A stretch of 8,508 nucleotides of DNA from an uncultured bacterium. Its GTDB lineage: Bacteria; Patescibacteriota; Minisyncoccia; UBA6257; Colwellbacteraceae. Of this stretch, positions 1 through 6,784 are shown in pieces. The DNA is taken from assembly GCA_913009745.1 (NCBI GenBank), contig CAJVWL010000015.1, positions 1 through 8,508 of the forward strand, written 5' to 3'. The notes under the pieces were generated by a model. It searched no databases and had not been told where the DNA came from. It was given only the letters and a program-made list of their open reading frames with translations. The position numbers and the translations under genes were made by a program. Each line of letters starts with the position of its first letter. Position 1 is the stretch's first letter.

Positions 1-1
1 G

Positions 2-298
2 GATATATCGTTTAAAGAAAAAGATGCCGCAAGGCGCAGGGTAAGAAGATTAGAAGATTCCGGCGCAAGCAAGAAGGACATAGAGAACGCTGAGAATGCG
101 CTAAAAACGGCATCACAACGCCTAATGGACGCGCAAGACCTATTTGAGTTCCTACCCACAGATATCCAAGATGTTGACTATCTTAGAAAACAGAAACGAT
201 TGTGGGGTAGGGATGAGTTAAGAGCAAAAAAAGGAGCAGTTGCTCTCGCAAATGCGATAAGGAGTGAGGGGAAAAACGAAGAGTCAAAGTCAGAATAA
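2..298 (+). CDS. 3' end of an unrecognised charged protein (5' truncated by window edge)
   Basis: The reading frame is open from base 2 to a TAA at 296-298, giving the last 98 residues of a protein that begins outside the window. I do not recognise it. The segment is strongly charged, rich in K, R, E and D, with a helix-prone stretch in its first 45 residues (alternating RR, LED, KKD, ENA patterns) that could be a coiled coil, then a DLFEFLP segment and a polar KNEESKSE end. No membrane segment or catalytic motif is visible in the part present. It ends 12 bases before the next gene on the same strand, so it is probably the upstream member of the PrgI/VirB4 operon. A role as a cytoplasmic domain or tail of a secretion-apparatus subunit is a guess from context only. 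That it is coding is fairly sure; its function is unknown. Confidence 0.7.
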   Translation, partial: DISFKEKDAARRRVRRLEDSGASKKDIENAENALKTASQRLMDAQDLFEFLPTDIQDVDYLRKQKRLWGRDELRAKKGAVALANAIRSEGKNEESKSE

Positions 299-310
299 AA
301 TGAACAAAAC

Positions 311-1723
311 ATGATAGATGTTTATAAAAAAATTCAAGCGTTGTTCGTAATGGCGCCAGTATGGGAAACGGGAGTTTGGGAAACCATCAAAAACCAAGAC
401 TACCGGGAGCTAGAAATTCGCCTTAGGAATTTCCTCAAAAATGAGCTGTCGCCGGGACAGTGGGGAGAAGTTTATTGGGCCGGGATCCTAAAAGGAATCC
501 CATCGTTTAGGGATGGGACGGATGAAAAAGTATGGCAAGAATACGCGCTACCGGCTATAGGGAGAGCGATAATAGGCGCCACGTCCGGGAATGCGCTAAT
601 AGCGGCATATTCTTCGCTTGAAGAGTATATTAAGCAATTCCACCAATTAATAATAAACTCTATCCCGGGCGCAACCTACGACAAAAAATGGGGGTGGCTC
701 AAAACAAACAAGCCGTCTGTGTTTAGCTTTTATACAACAAATATCGCGGGGCTGGGTATAGACCCAAAAAGAATGGGTCCATTAACCGAAGAAAGATATG
801 AAAAATTTAAGGACCTCCCAAGAAGCTTAAAAGAAGCGCTTTTTTCAAATAAAACATCTGAAATTATTGCAAGAATTGCACAAAAAAACCACATATCACA
901 AGAGAAGTTGTCTCATCTTTCAGATATAACGGGACTGGTAATCCTTGGTCAAGTTCACAAAGAAGACTTAATAGAAGAGATTCAAAAAAGAATATATGTT
1001 GACCGCAGGATTGCACAAACCATAGGCGACGAGATACAAAGCAAAATATTAGAACCACTACTATCATATAAAGATGAGGTGCTCGCCGCCGAAACGGACA
1101 AGCAAGATGTTAATATTGAGAGTAGTGATAATATAACCCCGAACACACAAAGCCGGGCGGATACGCAGAAACAAGGCCAAGGTAAAAGTCAATACGAATC
1201 ACTGAGCCCTGTTTTTAGAAAAGAAACAAATACCTCAAAGACGAATAATAAAGCCGAACAAGAAGAACAGTTCAATGACCCGCCACAAACAACATCCCCA
1301 CAAAAACAAGCGCCCTCACAGAACTTAACATCTCCATTTATACTCCACGAGGAAGAGCCGGCAACCGAACAAGTTAAAAAACCTTTTTTATCCAACGAAC
1401 TTGAAAGACCGTACTTCTTTGAGCAGAATAGCGCAGATAAAGAGGGTGTTGTTGAGCCAATAAGGGCGAGAATAGAGCTGGGGGGAGCACAAGACACACA
1501 GAAAAAAACTCTAAAATCATCAAAGACCCAACAAGAGAGTGTGCGCGTTGTAAATTACTCCGGTCCAAGCACACAGATAAATCCATTTAAGGGAAATGTG
1601 AAAGAGCAAAACAACCCCGTCGCTAAAAGCACACCGGTATCCGAGGGTCCAAAAAGCGCTGGCAAAAAGGAGGGTAGTGTTCATCCGGACAATATAGTCG
1701 ACCTAAAAGATTTACCTAAATAA
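311..1723 (+). CDS. CPR-type cytoplasmic protein with helical module and disordered tail, upstream of PrgI/VirB4
   Basis: 470 residues with no signal peptide or clear transmembrane helix. Residues 1-150 form a probable folded, W/Y-rich region (for example GQWGEVYWAG at 49-58). Residues 169-250 form a second helical module starting LPRSLKEALFS, with KNHIS, a hydrophobic LVILG segment, then VDRRIAQTIGDEI. From memory, similar modules recur in many CPR proteins, but I cannot name a database family. Residues about 262-470 are low in hydrophobics and rich in Q, N, T, S, K and P, so probably disordered, with islands SPFILHEEEP (341-350), RVVNYSG (412-418) and NIVDLKDLPK (461-470). The start is the first ATG after the upstream stop that opens this frame; no Shine-Dalgarno precedes it. 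The gene lies 4 bases before the PrgI gene, suggesting translation coupling and a role as an adaptor or scaffold of the VirB4-type apparatus. That role is inference; the coding call is firm. Confidence 0.85.
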   Translation: MIDVYKKIQALFVMAPVWETGVWETIKNQDYRELEIRLRNFLKNELSPGQWGEVYWAGILKGIPSFRDGTDEKVWQEYALPAIGRAIIGATSGNALIAAYSSLEEYIKQFHQLIINSIPGATYDKKWGWLKTNKPSVFSFYTTNIAGLGIDPKRMGPLTEERYEKFKDLPRSLKEALFSNKTSEIIARIAQKNHISQEKLSHLSDITGLVILGQVHKEDLIEEIQKRIYVDRRIAQTIGDEIQSKILEPLLSYKDEVLAAETDKQDVNIESSDNITPNTQSRADTQKQGQGKSQYESLSPVFRKETNTSKTNNKAEQEEQFNDPPQTTSPQKQAPSQNLTSPFILHEEEPATEQVKKPFLSNELERPYFFEQNSADKEGVVEPIRARIELGGAQDTQKKTLKSSKTQQESVRVVNYSGPSTQINPFKGNVKEQNNPVAKSTPVSEGPKSAGKKEGSVHPDNIVDLKDLPK

Positions 1724-1727
1724 TTAT

Positions 1728-2297
1728 ATGCAATTTCAGGTTCCTCAATTTATAGAAACTGAAGACAAAGTTGTCGGGCCGTTAACGTTTCGGCAGTTTT
1801 TATACGTAGGCACGGCTGCCGGTATAATAATTGCCCTTTTCTTTGCCCTTAACTTCTCAATATGGGCTATTTTATCAATGATAATAGGGGGGGTAGGAGT
1901 AGGTCTTGCGTTTGGAAAAGTAAACGAAAGACCGATAACGAAATTTATCACGTCTGCAGTGGTTAGTTTTTTTAGCCCAAAGCTTTATGTGTTTAGTCCA
2001 ACAATTCCTGGAACAAAAGATTTATTTAAAAGAACCTCATATAAACAAACTGCGACAAAGTGGATAAAGCAGATAGAGCCAAAGGCGGCATTAAAGCCCG
2101 TAAAAAAACCATTTAGACAAAGCGGTCTTGGGGAACTAAAAAAATGGCTCACGGCATCTAAGACCGCTATGCCGAGGAGGGAAAACCCGCTTACCAGCGG
2201 CTTTGGCGTTGATAAGAAGAAAATAGAAGAACGCTATGAGGTTGTTCGTCACCTAAGCGGTGAAAGAGAGTTGGCAAAACGGATAGATTTTCGCTAA
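1728..2297 (+). CDS. PrgI family membrane protein (type IV secretion-like)
   Basis: 189 residues. The N-terminus VPQFIETEDKVVGPLTFRQ followed by two closely spaced hydrophobic helices (about 24-42 and 44-64) and then ERPITKFI and SPKLYVFS is the usual layout of the PrgI family, named after a protein encoded on the Enterococcus plasmid pCF10 in a conjugation operon. Family members are short inner-membrane proteins encoded directly before a VirB4/TraC-type ATPase and are thought to fill a VirB3-like role, linking the ATPase to the membrane channel. The order here is the same. The basic C-terminal part (about 95-189, many K and R) extends past the two-helix core and should lie in the cytoplasm, where it could contact the ATPase. 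The start lies 4 bases after the preceding stop and has no Shine-Dalgarno, so translation coupling is likely. Family assignment is confident; the exact partner contacts are inferred. Confidence 0.88.
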   Translation: MQFQVPQFIETEDKVVGPLTFRQFLYVGTAAGIIIALFFALNFSIWAILSMIIGGVGVGLAFGKVNERPITKFITSAVVSFFSPKLYVFSPTIPGTKDLFKRTSYKQTATKWIKQIEPKAALKPVKKPFRQSGLGELKKWLTASKTAMPRRENPLTSGFGVDKKKIEERYEVVRHLSGERELAKRIDFR

Positions 2298-2324
2298 TTT
2301 ATTTTTTGTATTTATAAGATTGAT

Positions 2325-4718
2325 ATGGCAAAAAAAACAGCAAAAACACAAGAAATAGTTGACATAAAAACCATCAAAGACGGCGTTGTTGTGTTAAAGG
2401 GCGGGGGGTTGCGTAGGATTGTGCTCGTTGATGGTATTAATTTTGATTTGAAGTCCGATGATGAACAGCAATTAATAACATACGCTTATCAAAACTTTCT
2501 TAATGCACTGGATTTTTCAGTACAGATTAACGTACATTCGAGAAAGCTAAATATAGAAGATTATCTGGACACACTCCAAGAAAGACACGACAAAGAGAAT
2601 AACGAGCTCGTCAAAATCCAGCTTGAGGAATATAAGGAATTTATAAAATCCTTTGTTCAGGCAAATGCAATTATGACAAAGTCTTTTTCTGTTGTTGTCC
2701 CATTTAATCCGGTTGTTATCCCTGGTGTCGCAAAATCATTTATGTCTCGTTTAGGAAAAAAGGATGTTGGTGGTGGCAAGGATGGAGTAGACGACGGCGA
2801 AATTAACCAATCTTATATAGAACAGCTTAATCAGCGAGTTGATGAGGTTGTAATAAATCTGCGCCAAACCGGATTGCGCGCGATTGTGCTTGAAGACCAA
2901 GAATTAATTGAGTTGCTATTCAATTCATATAATCCCGCAAGTGTTGAGAAACGCGGAGAACGCGTTGCGGAACGCGGAATTAGTGAAGAAGCCAGCGCGG
3001 AAGATGTAATCGCGCCATCAACTATTAGTGTTTCTCAAAATCATTTAGTTGTTGGTGATAAATATACAAAAACTTTTTTTGTGCTCGGTTATCCGAGATA
3101 TCTTTCAACGGGATGGTTTTCTCCGATTATCAATTTCCCGGACCTTGTGGATATTTCTATGTATATTCACCCGATAGACACGGGTGTTGCGCTAAAACGC
3201 CTTAGGAAGAAATCAGCACAGATAGAGTCGCAAATTATAGACTCTCAGGAAAAGGGGTTTGTAAGAAGCCCCGCGCTTGAAACGGCCCTTCAAAACGTAG
3301 AAATGCTCCGCGACTCTCTTCAAAGGTCCGAGGAAAAACTTTTCGATGTAGGAATATATATTACAATTTATGCGGATTCGGAAAAAGATATAAAAAAACT
3401 CACGATGAAAATTACAAATATCTTTGATAATAAGCTTGTTCCCTTCAAAAGCGCTGCATTTGAACAGATACAGGGATTTAAATCAACAATACCAATTGAG
3501 AGGGATATGCTTGGGGTTCATGTCCCATTAAACTCGGGTCCTCTTTCATCTTTTTTCCCATTTGTGTCGCTGGAGCTCACCTCGGATGACGGAGTTATGT
3601 ATGGTATAAATCGCCACAACAATACATTAATTATCTTTGATAGGTTTACTTTAGAAAATGCGAATATGGTTATTTTCGGAAAAGCGGGATCAGGAAAATC
3701 ATATGCCGCGAAGCTTGGCATATTGCGTTCTTTGATGTTTGGGGCGGATACGCTTGTAATTGATCCCGAAAATGAATACAAGGTAATTGCCGATGCCGTT
3801 GGGGGGAGTGTTTTTAAAATATCCCTTGACTCAAAGAGTAATATTAATCCGTTTGATGTGCCGTCTATCGCCGAAGGGGAAAACGCAAGCGAAACACTAA
3901 AGTCGCACATAGTTAACCTAACGGGGCTTATTAAGCTTATGCTTGGAAGCGCTACATCTGAAGAAGAGGCTCTATTAGACCAGGCGATCACAGAGGCCTA
4001 TGCATCAAGAGATATTACGGCGGAGGCTGGGTTTGAGGACAAGGAGCCACCATTGCTTGGAGACCTTGAGAACGTCTTGCGTAATATTGAAGGCGGGGAA
4101 AATATGGCAAACCGGTTATATCGTTTCACAAAGGGGAGTTATGCAGGATTTGTAAATAAGCAGTCCACCGTAAATATAAATAATCGCCTAGTCGTGTTCT
4201 CAATACGCGATCTTGAAGAAGAGCTTAGGCCGATAGCGATGTATATTATCTTAAATTACATATGGGGGCTTATAAGGTCTGACCTTAAAAAAAGAGTCAT
4301 GATTGTAGATGAGGCGTGGTTAATGATGAAGCACGATGACAGCGCATCGTTTATGTATCGCCTTTCAAAAAGAGCAAGAAAATATTATTTAGGAATAACA
4401 ACAATTACGCAGGATGTTGAAGATTTTCTCGGGTCGCCGTATGGTAGGCCAATAATAACAAACTCATCCCTCCAGCTTCTGCTTAAGCAGTCGCCCGCCG
4501 CGATAGATGTGGTTGGTAAAACGTTTGGCTTAACGGAAACCGAAAAACAATATCTTCTTGAAGTATCCGTGGGACAAGGATTGTTTATCGCGGGACTCAA
4601 GCACGCGGCCATACAAACAGTTCCATCTTATTTTGAAGATAAACTAATCACAACAAACCCGGAGGAGTTATTGGAAGAGAGAGCTGAACAGAAAGCAAAA
4701 AATAAAACAGATAGCTAA
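2325..4718 (+). CDS. VirB4/TraC-type conjugation or type IV secretion ATPase
   Basis: 797 residues. The C-terminal ATPase domain has a complete Walker A, GKAGSGKS at 452-459, followed by the LVIDPENEY segment typical of VirB4/TraC proteins. Walker B is VMIVDEAW with D662 and E663, and TITQDVEDF near Q696 is the sensor-like motif after it. The N-terminal half (about 1-400) carries the family's non-catalytic domain, including YPRYLSTGWFSP and a helical SAQIESQIIDSQEKGF segment. Such ATPases sit on the cytoplasmic side of type IV secretion systems and power substrate or pilus-subunit transfer. Pairing with the PrgI gene 27 bases upstream supports the call. Residues about 208-230 (KRGERVAERG) form a charged, repetitive linker, encoded around 2945-2985 with repeated AACGCGG. 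All catalytic motifs are present, so the enzyme should be active. Whether it serves DNA transfer, protein export or a pilus cannot be told here: no relaxase or coupling protein is in view. Confidence 0.93.
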   Translation: MAKKTAKTQEIVDIKTIKDGVVVLKGGGLRRIVLVDGINFDLKSDDEQQLITYAYQNFLNALDFSVQINVHSRKLNIEDYLDTLQERHDKENNELVKIQLEEYKEFIKSFVQANAIMTKSFSVVVPFNPVVIPGVAKSFMSRLGKKDVGGGKDGVDDGEINQSYIEQLNQRVDEVVINLRQTGLRAIVLEDQELIELLFNSYNPASVEKRGERVAERGISEEASAEDVIAPSTISVSQNHLVVGDKYTKTFFVLGYPRYLSTGWFSPIINFPDLVDISMYIHPIDTGVALKRLRKKSAQIESQIIDSQEKGFVRSPALETALQNVEMLRDSLQRSEEKLFDVGIYITIYADSEKDIKKLTMKITNIFDNKLVPFKSAAFEQIQGFKSTIPIERDMLGVHVPLNSGPLSSFFPFVSLELTSDDGVMYGINRHNNTLIIFDRFTLENANMVIFGKAGSGKSYAAKLGILRSLMFGADTLVIDPENEYKVIADAVGGSVFKISLDSKSNINPFDVPSIAEGENASETLKSHIVNLTGLIKLMLGSATSEEEALLDQAITEAYASRDITAEAGFEDKEPPLLGDLENVLRNIEGGENMANRLYRFTKGSYAGFVNKQSTVNINNRLVVFSIRDLEEELRPIAMYIILNYIWGLIRSDLKKRVMIVDEAWLMMKHDDSASFMYRLSKRARKYYLGITTITQDVEDFLGSPYGRPIITNSSLQLLLKQSPAAIDVVGKTFGLTETEKQYLLEVSVGQGLFIAGLKHAAIQTVPSYFEDKLITTNPEELLEERAEQKAKNKTDS

Positions 4719-5048
4719 ATGGCCGACGAAAAGAAAATTTCCACCATTGATGTACTTCTTATGGTTATGGTGGCGGTTTCGGCTGATATAGCGGAAATTA
4801 TCCTTGACGCCTCTGCCCTAAATGACTTTGGTTTAATGGCTATTGCTGATTTTACTTTGGTCTTCTGGCTTAAGATGAAAGGCGCAAAAGTAGGTTGGGT
4901 TATAGGGGGGGGTATTATAGAGCTCATTCCCGGAATTGACGCGCTCCCAACAAGAACAATTGTGCTGATTATAGCAATCTATGTGGCAAACCACCCAAAT
5001 AAATTAACCGATACTGCTGAGAAGATGACTAGCGGCGCGAAAAAATAG
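4719..5048 (+). CDS. Small hydrophobic membrane protein of the PrgI/VirB4 operon
   Basis: 109 residues. The ATG follows the VirB4 TAA with no intervening base, so translation is almost certainly coupled. Hydrophobic segments lie at about 11-29, 36-51, 58-71 and 80-91; the first and second carry acidic residues (D23, E26, D44) that are unusual in a lipid-facing helix. The motif ELIPGIDALPTRT (68-80) resembles a turn I remember from small membrane proteins in CPR secretion-type loci, usually written ELIP-x-x-x-x-LP-x-x-T. The ends are polar and lysine-rich. I know no named family. A role as an accessory or channel subunit of the VirB4-type machine is inferred from position only. It ends in TAG, the only non-TAA stop in the window, 5 bases from the stop codon of the convergent jag gene. 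Confidence 0.8.
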   Translation: MADEKKISTIDVLLMVMVAVSADIAEIILDASALNDFGLMAIADFTLVFWLKMKGAKVGWVIGGGIIELIPGIDALPTRTIVLIIAIYVANHPNKLTDTAEKMTSGAKK

Positions 5049-5064
5049 TTTTTTTATATCGGTT
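5006..5064. repeat. Inverted repeat spanning the convergent gene ends
   Basis: AACCGATA at 5006-5013 and TATCGGTT at 5057-5064 are perfect 8-base inverted arms separated by 43 bases. Inside them is a weaker stem, CTGCT (5014-5018) with AGCGG (5031-5035, one G-T pair), and then A6-TAG-T7 at 5040-5055. The structure covers the last codons of both convergent genes. It could act as a poor bidirectional terminator, but there is no GC-rich stem directly followed by a T-tract, and the arms could be chance. Confidence 0.3.
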
Positions 5065-5482
5065 TTACCACAACATGGCGTTCGCGATTCTCGCCGGCGC
5101 TTTCTGTTTCAACATCTGGTCTCATTGAAAGTTCGGAGTGAACCAACCTTCTTTCATATGCATTCATAACAGGGAGAGAGACTGGCTCTCCAGTTGCCGC
5201 AACTTTTGTTGCAGAGGCACGGGCAAGTTTAATTATTAAACCCTCTCTTTCTTTTCTATAATTGTTTACATCTATAAAAACGTGGGGCCTATCCAGTTGT
5301 TTTGCCATAAGGCGCGCTATCCTGCTTATATTTAGAACGAGAAATGGCAGATTTTCTTGAGAAACTGCCGAGTCGTTTATGGTGATAGAAATTCTCCTGG
5401 ACTGTTCATCAGCGTCTATCCTAAAATCGCCAAAACCCATAAGTTCAATTGTTGTGTTTATTTTTTTCTGGAGTTCTTTCAT
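5054..5482 (-). CDS. jag: Jag/SpoIIIJ-associated-type RNA-binding protein (KH-R3H)
   Basis: 142 residues. The R3H domain is clear: NAYERRLVHSEL with R111 and H115, the R-x-x-x-H core, followed by ETESAGENRERHVVVKP. The preceding DVNNYRKERE (71-80) is the conserved segment that ends the KH domain in Jag proteins. The KH part, about 30-80, is recognisable by position, but the GxxG loop expected around residues 38-55 is absent; that stretch reads SQENLPFLVLNISRIA. There is no N-terminal Jag-N domain, so the protein is much shorter than Bacillus Jag (about 200 residues). Jag proteins bind RNA and are linked to cell-envelope growth; the gene habitually follows yidC, as here. It starts 6 bases after the yidC stop and has the clearest Shine-Dalgarno of the window, AAGGA at 5486-5490, which overlaps the yidC stop codon. 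Confidence 0.85.
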   Translation of the reverse strand: MKELQKKINTTIELMGFGDFRIDADEQSRRISITINDSAVSQENLPFLVLNISRIARLMAKQLDRPHVFIDVNNYRKEREGLIIKLARASATKVAATGEPVSLPVMNAYERRLVHSELSMRPDVETESAGENRERHVVVKPI

Positions 5483-5488
5483 TTTTCC

Positions 5489-6208
5489 TTATTTGGATTT
5501 CTCTATTTCAATTGCTTTGTTCACTTTCGTTTGCTGTATTATAGAAAAAATTGTCGTTGTAAGCCAGTATAGAGCTACGGCAGCGGGAAATCGCAACAAT
5601 ATAACTAGTGTAATAATCGGCCCAATATAGATTCCCATGCTCGCCATTTGTTTTGCTTGCGCCGTTTCTTTATTTGCCTTATCCTGCTTTGATTTAGCAA
5701 AAGTAAGTCTTCCCTGGAAATATTGCGCCAAAACAGCAATCACCACTATGGGTATACTTACCTCGCTCAACGGAATTAAATGCAAAAAGGTTTGTGGTAT
5801 CTCTTCGGGTCTCGGAACAAAGGTGTAGAGCATATCAAGCGCTCCATTAGAAAATCCATTTATGAATATTCTATAGAGAGCAAATAGGACTGGGAGTTGT
5901 AAAAGCAGTAGAAATAACGGTGTTAATGGATTAACATTATATTTTTGATAAAGCTCTATTGTGGCTTTCGTTTGGGCTTCTTTATTGTTTTTATATTTTT
6001 CTTTGATTTTCTTAATCTCCGGCTGTAGTTGTTGTGTTATTCGCTGGTGTTTCGCCGTTTTATGAAAAAGTGGATATAAAACAATCCTTACCAAAACCGT
6101 AAGGAGTATAATTGCCACACCAAGGTCACGAAATGCTATCGTTTGATAAAGAACGACTAGTCCATTAAAAAGAGGTTTGTATAAAATTGTATTAAATAAG
6201 CTTACCAT
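5489..6208 (-). CDS. yidC: YidC/Oxa1 family membrane protein insertase
   Basis: 239 residues, the length of Gram-positive-type YidC without the large periplasmic P1 domain of Proteobacteria. A hydrophobic segment at about 29-48 contains R41 (VRIVLYPL), the conserved arginine of the hydrophilic groove. A charged helical cytoplasmic loop follows (about 50-90, IKKIKEKYKNNKEA), then membrane segments near 95-117, 148-167 and 190-226, the last containing the conserved FPAAVALYW block (207-215). A lysine-rich tail (AIEIEKSK) ends the protein, possibly for ribosome contact. It inserts and folds membrane proteins, alone or with SecYEG. No lipoprotein signal peptide with Cys is visible at the N-terminus. 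It begins 4 bases after the rnpA stop, with no Shine-Dalgarno, and precedes jag as usual. Confidence 0.95.
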   Translation of the reverse strand: MVSLFNTILYKPLFNGLVVLYQTIAFRDLGVAIILLTVLVRIVLYPLFHKTAKHQRITQQLQPEIKKIKEKYKNNKEAQTKATIELYQKYNVNPLTPLFLLLLQLPVLFALYRIFINGFSNGALDMLYTFVPRPEEIPQTFLHLIPLSEVSIPIVVIAVLAQYFQGRLTFAKSKQDKANKETAQAKQMASMGIYIGPIITLVILLRFPAAVALYWLTTTIFSIIQQTKVNKAIEIEKSK

Positions 6209-6212
6209 TGTT

Positions 6213-6551
6213 TTAATTGCATTTTTCTACCGCTTCGCCGAGCTCCTTTATTAACTCTTTTCTCCATAGCTCGTCAAGTCCAGAAGCGCTTTTTATTATA
6301 ATTAATATATCTTTACTATTATTTCTATCCCTAAAAAAACCTGATTTATCCTTAGTGACGTCTAGAGCAACTCTTTTCACAAAATTTCTTTGTGACGCCT
6401 TTTTAATTGCCCCGCGCCCAACAACAACATTAACCCTATTGTGAGAAATGTCGTTTTTGTGAGCTTTTACGGTAATCCATCTCCCACTAAACACCGTTGG
6501 TGAGTTGCCTGAAAACTCGCGGACGGAAAATTTATATTTTCTTGCCAGCAT
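6213..6551 (-). CDS. rnpA: Ribonuclease P protein component
   Basis: 112 residues. The family signature is KKASQRNFVKR (50-60), the form here of the basic RNR-x-KR helix that binds the catalytic RNA; the usual second R of RNR is F57. VNVVVGRGAIKKA before it is the conserved beta-strand/turn region, and DILIIIKSA plus a C-terminal LIKELGEA helix complete the fold. It assists the RNase P RNA in maturing the 5' ends of tRNAs. The start codon overlaps the rpmH stop by one base (TAATG), the tight coupling typical of this pair. Length is normal. The partner RNA gene rnpB is not in this window. Confidence 0.93.
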   Translation of the reverse strand: MLARKYKFSVREFSGNSPTVFSGRWITVKAHKNDISHNRVNVVVGRGAIKKASQRNFVKRVALDVTKDKSGFFRDRNNSKDILIIIKSASGLDELWRKELIKELGEAVEKCN

Positions 6552-6688
6552 TAAATGGCGACTTGTTTTCTTTTTTTTATCCTTCGTCTTTTCAAAACAA
6601 CCCTCCCACCAACGCTTCGCATCCTACCAAGAAATCCATGCTTTCTTGCGCGCTTTCTCTTTTTTGGCTGATATGTTCTTTTTGGCAT
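6551..6688 (-). CDS. rpmH: 50S ribosomal protein L34
   Basis: 45 residues, very basic: [20 protein letters not shown] at the start, then a [21 protein letters not shown] body, an unmistakable L34 and the expected length. An in-frame ATG exists 21 codons upstream (6751), but the extra residues are hydrophobic and unlike L34, and a strong promoter lies between the two, so 6688 is the start. L34 is a small protein of the large ribosomal subunit. This is the first gene of the rpmH-rnpA-yidC-jag operon, divergent from dnaA as in many bacteria. The promoter at 6699-6727 puts the predicted transcript start only about 4 bases before the ATG. Confidence 0.96.
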   Translation of the reverse strand: MPKRTYQPKKRKRARKHGFLGRMRSVGGRVVLKRRRIKKRKQVAI

Positions 6689-6698
6689 AGCGAACACA

Positions 6699-6727
6699 AT
6701 TATACTCTTTGTGAATAAAATTGTTAA
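6699..6727 (-). promoter_or_regulatory. rpmH operon promoter
   Basis: Read on the - strand: TTAACA at 6727-6722 (5 of 6 to the sigma-70 -35), a 17-base spacer, and TATAAT at 6704-6699 (6 of 6). Initiation is expected about 7 bases downstream, near 6692, leaving a leader of only about 4 bases before the rpmH ATG at 6688. This is the best promoter match in the window and should drive all four genes down to jag. Confidence 0.75.
6710..6718 (-). promoter_or_regulatory. DnaA box inside the rpmH promoter spacer
   Basis: TTATTCACA on the - strand fits the DnaA box consensus TTATNCACA in all positions. It lies wholly between the -35 and -10 of the rpmH promoter, so bound DnaA should block RNA polymerase there. 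It is also about 100 bases upstream of dnaA and could contribute to autoregulation or origin function. The sequence match is direct; occupancy and effect are inferred. Confidence 0.6.
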
Positions 6728-6784
6728 TAGTGTGCTTGTTTTTTCTTGCACAGCTAATCAACAGGTTGTGCTTATTCTATGTGT

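Noticed and set aside
300..314. ATG at 300 as an earlier start for the 470-residue gene
   Set aside because: It is in another frame and reaches a TGA after four codons.
563..613. Transmembrane helix around residues 85-101 of the 470-residue protein
   Set aside because: The segment is short and contains R, N, T and S residues; it reads as a buried helix of a soluble domain.
1189..1497. 102-codon open frame antisense to the low-complexity tail of the 470-residue protein
   Set aside because: Its Ser/Cys-rich composition is what the complement of a Q/T/E-rich coding stretch gives; no start signal or homologous feature.
2945..2985. AACGCGG repeats in the VirB4 gene as a regulatory or recombination site
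   Set aside because: They are in frame, encode a charged linker (KRGERVAERG) and are explained by codon repetition.
3518..3991. 157-codon open frame antisense to the VirB4 gene
   Set aside because: It lies wholly inside the conserved ATPase domain on the other strand, has no recognisable protein character, and mirrors the codon pattern of the real gene.
5040..5055. A6-TAG-T7 as an intrinsic terminator hairpin
   Set aside because: The stem would be A-T only with a 3-base loop, too weak; retained only as part of the larger inverted repeat.
6551..6751. Longer rpmH start at 6751 adding 21 residues
   Set aside because: The added residues are hydrophobic and foreign to L34, and the promoter -35/-10 pair lies downstream of that ATG, so it would not be transcribed.
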